Position numbers and translations under genes: made by a program
Assembly (NCBI GenBank): GCA_022836615.1
Contig: MU405213.1
Coordinates: 124,001-188,000, forward strand
DNA from: Annulohypoxylon bovei var. microspora
Taxonomy: Eukaryota > Ascomycota > Sordariomycetes > Xylariales > Hypoxylaceae
Reading direction: 5' to 3'
Length of the DNA: 64,000 bases
Shown here: piece after piece, positions 57,813-64,000 of the stretch
How positions within the stretch are numbered: the first letter of the stretch is position 1
Layout: every line of letters starts with the position of its first letter
The notes under the pieces: generated by a model
What the model was told of the DNA's origin: nothing
Seen by the model: the letters and a program-made list of their open reading frames with translations, nothing else
Databases searched by the model: none

Positions 57813-60688
57813 CCTTCAGAATTGGCATCGCAAGAAAAATGGCACGCGATGAATAAATTGACCACAGAAAAAAAAAAAGTTCAACAATCAATTCGATAAT
57901 TGACAATTGAGTAGATTTGATTGGACGATCAGAAAAGTTTGCTGCGATGCCGGAGGTGGGATGAAGTGGGTCCTGACAAAATCTGGGGTACAGAAGGTGC
58001 AATCCAGATGCACAGTGCAAGAAACATTTTCCTCGATTTACCAATACGTGCTTTTTTATTTTTATAGTAGAAAATACTATAGTTAACAGATTGTTTAAGA
58101 ACATCTTGACATGTCAATTCGGGACTTGATTTGGCAGTTCCTCTTCATATACGAGATACACGGGAGCGGCGTGTCAGAAATATAGTGTCAGGGTGGTGAG
58201 TAATATAATATGAATCTAACATACGCCCACCAAAGATCGGTGATGGTAGCAAGTTTCGGCCCTGGATACTTCGAAAGTGTATTAAATTTGAAAGTATGTG
58301 ACTTGATCTATTTGTAGTAGGCGACGATCTCTATCGGAGAATATGAGGAGATCAAGCTCATAGGTAGGTGATAACGGCTCACAATGTAAGACTGGGCTCA
58401 ACTCACCAATGTAGTGATAGTAGGTAGAAACTAGGTAGTTGATGGACACATTACTACTTATCCAACCTTAGCCCTAAGGAACGGAAAAGAAGAAAAGAAA
58501 GAAAGGAAAACAATGCTGTAGCAATTGGTGCAGCAAGGGAGGCAATTGTCGGAGGTACATGTGTACCGGGCTAAAATCTCCTTAAGGTAATCCGAACCCG
58601 AACCCGGTCCCGGTCCCGGCCTTGGTTTTGGTTTTGGTCTTGGTCTTGGTCCCGGCCCCGGCCCGCAAATGACGATTTTATCACTTAGTTAGGGCATAGC
58701 CTGCCACCTGCATGCTGTGTCACCCAACTCACATATTTTGCGCGCCACAAATTAATACAGGGTGTTGTATTTTGAAGTATCGGCTTGAGCACCTAGCATT
58801 CTGTCATTCGAAATATGGTTCGTCAAGCGCCGAACTCACTTTCGCTCAAGCTTGCTCCGCCCCTATCGTCGTCGTCAAGGTTTCAATACGTACTTTTTTA
58901 AAACTTTAAATATATATAAGTACATTATTAAAACAAAAAGTAACTAATAAAATGTTAGTTTTGAACTCAATAAGATTAATTTGTATATTTAACCCCAACA
59001 GGTCAGCAGGAACATTATGGCGTATTAAACATTCGATATTTCTCTTGTCACAATCCCGTTATGCATTGTGGCAACGATGCTTTGCTTCGTTGCTATAGTA
59101 TCCTTATCGTTGAACAATATTTGAGCGTTAACCGAGGTTCTTCTGCAGAGGAGAATGATACTAATGCCTTCTGGGATATTCTCCAAATGGGAACGAATAT
59201 CTTCTGCGCCTGCGCACCACTATTCACGACCATCATTCCGCTACGCGGTGCCTAGATTTGCTTGAAATCGACTATCGCATTCTAGGATAAGAGTAAGACT
59301 CGACTATAGGATACTTTCTGATTCTGAGATGGTCTCATCCGGATATAATAGGAGTCGACATGGGCACAGCGGAGATAATGGAAGTAGAGCTCTACAAATA
59401 CCGGTCGAGTAGCCGAGATTTGTTCATAGCTCTGCGACCCAGTACAATTAATCCTCGGGAGAAACAGTTGATACGGGCTCATATGCTAAACCCCAACACC
59501 TGCAAAAAGAAACTTTCGTTAGATCGTAGATAGCCGCGGTGCGGGGAGTAACGGGCTTCGACCGAGACTAGACCTGGGGTGCTTAACATCCCGCCAAACA
59601 CACCCCTGAGTTTACATACCTCCATGGGGTTTGTTATCAAAATAATCAGTTTGCATGCTAATATAAGGATTAGTATATTGGTATGGATATGTAAGACTTG
59701 CTCACTTCTCCAATCACTGAGACAATTAATGGAATAAATTAAGAAAAGCTTTTTGAGTTGCATTTTTTACATGAACAGGTTTCCAAGCAGACTTACCACC
59801 AACTTACCTAAGGTGTATTCCGTTACCCCTGCGAGGCGTTCCTAATGACCGCATACATACGACGGCACCTCCCGGGGTACGGATTATCAGTTGGCTATAA
59901 CACCATCCATGCATTATCAAAATTTTCATATCCCTCCGCTTGATTGCATAGAACACCCAACTATGAGCGCAGACGAGGTTATTTTGTAATCGTTCGGTGT
60001 ACGTAATCGAAAATAACTTGTCAATGGTAGATTTTATGTCTCCTTTTCCTGTCTCTCCCTTCTCTTGATTGCAGAGTAAAGACTGATATAGCTCAGCTTA
60101 CAGCGTCGGGTCTCCTCATGTATCGTGAACGAGCTTCACATAAAGTTCGGGATAGTTAAAGCCGGCCCTCAATTGGTTTACCGAACGTTCTCCCGTAGTT
60201 CGGAATGCCTCCTCTTTATCCTTGCTATGCCAAGCCATTGCATTCTGGAATAAATCATGGTGTAATTGGGATGAACCGCCGCCTCATGCCAAGTAAACTC
60301 CCCACAGTCTCCGCAAACCCACCCCCGACCAGCCCCGACTTACATTTTCTCTGGGTCAACTATCGTGGAGTAAGGCAAGCTGGAGACTAACCACGTGTGC
60401 CGAGACAACGACTTGGAACGCTACCTAAGTATACGCCGACGGAAGGGCCGACAGACTCGATTTAGTATCGACTGACCGTCGTCGTGATCTTATGACCGGC
60501 TCGAGATGTCTTCGTGTGTAGTTCCCTGCCTATCCTTGTATGTTTCGTTGAAACTTTTTCTTCCTCCGATTTAGGGACTTGATAAATACGAGGGGCATTC
60601 CGAGCGATGATCGTCATAAATCTCTTCATGCTACGGACGAGACGGCTACTCATATTGTTCAACCTCCAGTTCATTACTGCAGAAAACC
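57813..60688. other. Intergenic, no convincing gene
   Basis: About 2.9 kb. Includes a 72-bp hexanucleotide minisatellite (58592-58663) and AT-rich stretches around 58900-59000. Short frames near 58712-58909, 59061-59255, 59479-59763 and 60205-60390 show no domain. Confidence 0.55.
58592..58663. repeat. Hexanucleotide minisatellite, twelve units
   Basis: Twelve uninterrupted 6-bp units of the form YYGGYY (CCGGTC, CCGGCC, TTGGTT, TTGGTC), after two CCGAAC units. Most unit differences are C/T transitions. Confidence 0.85.
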
Positions 60689-62653
60689 ATGGGTGCATAT
60701 AATAACCCGTCTCGGGCTTTACTCGCCTTCCTAGCACTGTCAACATGGCCGCTGAATAGTTTCTGTCTTGGGACATCCCACAAATCCCCCAAATTTCTTC
60801 TCGGTCGGGCATCAAATGACAGTGAAGCAGTTCCGGGCTATCGAAACTCTTCACTATGTATCAACGACAGGGTTGAAGACCTCCTCCAGCGCATGACGCT
60901 GGAAGAGAAGGTCGGCCAGATGTTTCACGCCATGCTGTACCCCGGAGCCAACGGTACACTAGACCAAGGCAATGTAACAGCTTTACGAAACAGCACGGAC
61001 TTCATGATTGGCGACCAGTTCCTAACACATTTTAACCTCGTCGCCGACATCACCGATGCAAAGGAGACCGCTGAGTTCCACAATCGTATCCAGCAACGGG
61101 CTTTGGAGACCCGTCTTGGTATTCCCATAACTCTATCGTCTGACCCGCGACATGCCTTTACCGAGAACGCGGGAACGGGATTCAATGCAGGCCGCTTCTC
61201 CCAGTGGCCCGAGACGCTCGGGTTCGCCGCGCTCCGGGATGCGGATCTGGTCCGGAAGTTCGCCGAGATCGCCCGTGAAGAGTATCTTGCCGTCGGCCTT
61301 CGCGCTGCGCTTCACCCGCAGGTAGACGTGTCGACCGAGCCGCGGTGGGCGCGAATCTCGGGCACTTTCGGGGAAAACGCCGAGCTGACGGCCGAGCTCC
61401 TCACCGCGTACATCAAGGGCTTCCAAGGCGACAAGCTCGGCCCGTACTCGGTAACCACCGTGACCAAACACTTCCCCGGCGGCGGCCCCATGCAGAACGG
61501 CGAGGACTCCCACTTCACCTACGGCAAGAACGAGACGTACCCCGGCAACAACCTGGAATACCACCTCATCCCCTTCCGAGCGGCCATCGCCGCAGGCGCA
61601 CGGCAGATCATGCCGTACTACAGCCGCCCGATCGGCACCAAGTTCGAGCCCGTGGGCTTCTCCTTCAACAAGGGCATCGTGACCGACCTGCTGAAGAACG
61701 AGCTCGGCTTCGAGGGCATCGTAGTCACGGACTGGGGCCTGATCACCGACACGTGGATCGCGGGGCAGTACTTGCCGGCGCACGCGTGGGGCGTCGAGAC
61801 GCTCAGCGAGGTCGAGCGCGCCGCGCGCATCCTCGACGCCGGGTGCGACCAGTTCGGCGGCGAGACGCGGCCGGAGCTGATCGCGCAGCTCGTGAACACC
61901 GGCGTCGTCAGCGAGTCGCGCATCGACGTCTCCGTGCGCAAGCTGCTGCGCGAGAAGTTCACGCTCGGCCTCTTCGACAGCCCCTTCGTCGACGCCGACG
62001 CCGCCTCCAGCATCGTCGGCAACGAGTACTTCCTGCGCCTCGGCAACGACGCCCAGCGCCGCGCCTACACGCTATTGAAGAACGCCGACGACATCCTGCC
62101 CCTGCGCAACCTCGGCGCCCAGACTAAGTTCTACGTCGAGGGCTTCAACGCGACGTACATCCAGGCGCGCAACTACACCGTCGTGACCTCCGTCGAGGAG
62201 GCCGACTACGCGCTGCTACGGCTCGCGGCGCCGTACGAGCCCCGCCCCGGCGGCTTCGAGTCCATGTTCCACGCGGGCTCGCTCGAGTTCTCGGCCGCGG
62301 AGAAGAAGCGCCAGGCCGCCATCTACGCGGCCGGCGTTCCGACCATCGTCGACATGATGCTCGACAGGCCGGTCGCGGTGCCGGAGGTCGCGGACGGCGC
62401 CGCGGCGATGCTGGCTAGCTTCGGGAGCAGCCCCGACGCGTTCCTCGATGTGGTTCTCGGCCTAGCTGAGCCCGAGGGGAAGCTGCCGTACGATCTGCCG
62501 CGGTCGAACGAGGCGGTCGAGGCGGGCATGGAGGACGTGCCGTTCGATACGCGAAACCCCGTGTTCAAGTATGGGCACGGGTTGAGGTATGCGGATCGGT
62601 GTGGTGGGGGGAACGGGTCGTCGAGCAGCTGCTTGTTTGTTCAAAAATACTAA
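60689..62653 (+). CDS. Secreted GH3 beta-glycosidase
   Basis: Single exon, 654 aa, with a signal peptide of about 25-28 residues. Glycoside hydrolase family 3 is supported by the N-terminal RVEDLLQRMTLEEKVGQMFH start, the substrate-pocket residues Lys260-His261 in VTKHFPGGGP, and the nucleophile Asp348 in GIVVTDWG. A second alpha/beta domain (about residues 440-600) follows. It ends with the GKLPYDLPRS block and a short Cys-containing tail, without the fibronectin-III domain of the larger fungal beta-glucosidases. Likely a beta-glucosidase; beta-xylosidase or N-acetylglucosaminidase cannot be excluded. Strongly GC-rich from about 61200 onward. Confidence 0.9.
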   Translation: MGAYNNPSRALLAFLALSTWPLNSFCLGTSHKSPKFLLGRASNDSEAVPGYRNSSLCINDRVEDLLQRMTLEEKVGQMFHAMLYPGANGTLDQGNVTALRNSTDFMIGDQFLTHFNLVADITDAKETAEFHNRIQQRALETRLGIPITLSSDPRHAFTENAGTGFNAGRFSQWPETLGFAALRDADLVRKFAEIAREEYLAVGLRAALHPQVDVSTEPRWARISGTFGENAELTAELLTAYIKGFQGDKLGPYSVTTVTKHFPGGGPMQNGEDSHFTYGKNETYPGNNLEYHLIPFRAAIAAGARQIMPYYSRPIGTKFEPVGFSFNKGIVTDLLKNELGFEGIVVTDWGLITDTWIAGQYLPAHAWGVETLSEVERAARILDAGCDQFGGETRPELIAQLVNTGVVSESRIDVSVRKLLREKFTLGLFDSPFVDADAASSIVGNEYFLRLGNDAQRRAYTLLKNADDILPLRNLGAQTKFYVEGFNATYIQARNYTVVTSVEEADYALLRLAAPYEPRPGGFESMFHAGSLEFSAAEKKRQAAIYAAGVPTIVDMMLDRPVAVPEVADGAAAMLASFGSSPDAFLDVVLGLAEPEGKLPYDLPRSNEAVEAGMEDVPFDTRNPVFKYGHGLRYADRCGGGNGSSSSCLFVQKY

Positions 62654-62898
62654 TGTTACCTACGAAGTTATGATTAAATCCTAGGGAAGTTAATAGTTAA
62701 TTCACGAGGATTAATAGAGGGTGCATTGAATCGTTCAAATTATCCTTCCAAAATTAGTTTGCTGGGGCTATGAAGCTCAACCCTTAGCATCCGACATACC
62801 AGATGAAAGGCATGTTACATCTTGTAGCTGTAGTTACAGGACCGTTCATACAGCTGAAAACGTACTAGCATGACCTCAATGTCAAATCATCTCCCATC
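62654..62898. other. Short intergenic, convergent 3' ends
   Basis: No gene seen. Confidence 0.55.
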
Positions 62899-64000
62899 TC
62901 AGACGTCTACGGTTCCGTCATCATCACTGCCACCAGTTCCGTCATCATCACTGCCACCAGTTCCGTCATCATCACTGCCATCACTGCCATCAGTATCACC
63001 ATCTTCACTAGTCTCATCGTCATCTTCTTCATCCGGAACAGGTTCGCTTTTGACCAGGATATGCAGTTCCAGCGCACGCTCGTAGGCTGATCTCTCCCAA
63101 ACTTTCATGACTGCGTCGCTCGGCTCGTATCCCGGCATGCTGTACCAAAAGGCTATAGCTCTCCTGTTTTGCCAGACGTCGAATACGAAATGGTGAATGT
63201 GGAATTTGCGGTTCGCCGGCTCAATCAGGTGTGCGGCTGATTCTAGATGCATAAAAACCAACTTTGGCATCTTTGCTACAGCTCGCCCGACCGCCATGTA
63301 GAATTCGTCCATGCACCGCTGAATTGGTGCGTGCCGCCATAGGTTCCATTCGTCGTCTTCCTCCGCGCGTATCTCGTCCGGCTCAGGACTCGTCACTATC
63401 AGTTCGATATCTCGTATCTTTGAGTCCTCGTCGTTTTTGAACCACCACTTGCCATTGGGAGTGATGGGGTGAAAAGAAAGAGATAATCTCTCCAGTGATC
63501 CCCAATCTGGCTCTGGAGTAGGGTTTGAACCGTGTATTGGCCAGAAGAGCTCGGTCGATGCCAGAGCTCCATAAATGCATAGCGATTTTGTTCTCTTTCC
63601 AAGCCGACGTAACGCACAGGATACTGGATCGGTCTCATAAAGTGAGGGCGGGTCGAAATCATGGTTGTGAGGGGGGTAGTATTCGATATTTAGCTCGAAC
63701 CACTCTAGCTTCGGGAGGGCGTCGATTGCATTGGCAAGTTCTAGATGGGAATATGTCAGTATAAAGAACACATTGGGAGGTAAGTGTCGGCAATCGACGG
63801 GATATAGGATACTTACCTTGACGACGTGCTATTCTAAGGTCCATGTCCTTTTTCTCAACATCGCCAAATTGCCAACTGAGGAATTTCACGTTGTTTAAAT
63901 TTAGGACTGACGTTATTCGAGCCAGGCTAATAGCGCTAATCTGTCTCCGGTAGGATATTGTAGGAAAGGTGAGTTTGGAGATAGGCACATGTTGAAGTGA
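62899..64000 (-). CDS. DUF6546-like fungal protein, 5' end beyond the window
   Basis: Minus-strand gene entering from the right edge. The visible exons are from the window end to 63817, and 62899-63741; the 75-bp intron (GTAAGT..CATCTAG) joins ..RIARRQ to ELANAIDALPKL in frame. The segment LCIYGALASTELFWPIHGSN, the GSLERLSLSFHPITPNGKWWF stretch and the C-terminal MPKLVFMHLE to FWYSMPGYEP part resemble the uncharacterised fungal DUF6546 family, often annotated with F-box-like N-termini; that part is missing here. It ends with an acidic tandem repeat of GTGGSDDD units. About 340 residues are visible. Confidence 0.72.
62910..62985 (-). repeat. 24-bp tandem repeat encoding GTGGSDDD
   Basis: Three near-identical units at the C-terminus of the DUF6546-like gene. 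They keep the reading frame and extend the acidic tail. Confidence 0.85.

Noticed and set aside
61345..62127. 260-codon second frame within the GH3 gene
   Set aside because: Arg/Pro-rich out-of-frame reading of GC-rich codons; GH3 motifs are in the other frame.

Overview
This is a window of nuclear DNA from a filamentous ascomycete (Pezizomycotina, most likely a sordariomycete). The evidence is many spliceosomal introns of about 50-110 bp with GT..AG ends and CTAAC/CTGAC-type branch points; fungal-restricted families (HET, DUF3602/PAR32, DUF6546-like, CorA-like membrane proteins, fungal C2H2 proteins); a lone 5S rRNA gene; and repeats that differ almost only by C/T and G/A transitions, as repeat-induced point mutation (RIP) would leave. 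Genus cannot be fixed from the sequence. A short palindrome built on CCTAGG (tacctaggta) is scattered through the intergenic DNA.

Layout. 3.0-7.5 kb: chitin synthase (918 aa) and an OTU deubiquitinase, both plus strand. 8.6-14.5 kb: a GPI-type cell-wall protein, a membrane-anchored aspartic-protease-like protein without a catalytic DTG, and a minus-strand CorA-like protein without GMN. 16.1-23.2 kb: glutamate-cysteine ligase (six exons), 5S rRNA, a HET protein and a Gtt1-like glutathione S-transferase; two glutathione genes lie 4 kb apart. 24.1-25.8 kb: RAD52. 25.9-36.3 kb is a gene-poor, AT-rich, repeat-laden stretch with a split tRNA-like relic, a 649-bp inverted-repeat element, an Asp/Gly-rich protein, tRNA-Ala(CGC) with an intron, a 760-bp hAT-type element with exact 8-bp target duplications, a C2H2 protein and five 81-bp tandem repeats with RIP-like transitions.

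36.4-44.8 kb: a PAR32-like protein, ARP1 (dynactin), a divergent MFS transporter / FAD monooxygenase pair, and a small probable mitochondrial protein. 46.9-57.8 kb: a secreted GH93-type arabinanase/sialidase-fold enzyme, a 208-bp element with perfect 35-bp inverted repeats, an uncharacterised 767-aa protein with a possible SUMO-interacting motif, and mitochondrial aconitase of the Aco2 type. 60.7-64.0 kb: a secreted GH3 glycosidase and a DUF6546-like gene cut by the window end.

Most genes are individually regulated housekeeping, wall or carbohydrate-degrading genes, not a single pathway. I found no CRISPR, operon or clear biosynthetic cluster; the MFS/monooxygenase pair is the only cluster-like arrangement. 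The most unusual content is the set of non-autonomous elements and RIP-marked repeats, two degenerate enzyme-fold proteins (protease-like, CorA-like), and two uncharacterised low-complexity proteins. Exon junctions were worked out by eye from splice consensus, reading frame and remembered family sequence; none has transcript support.
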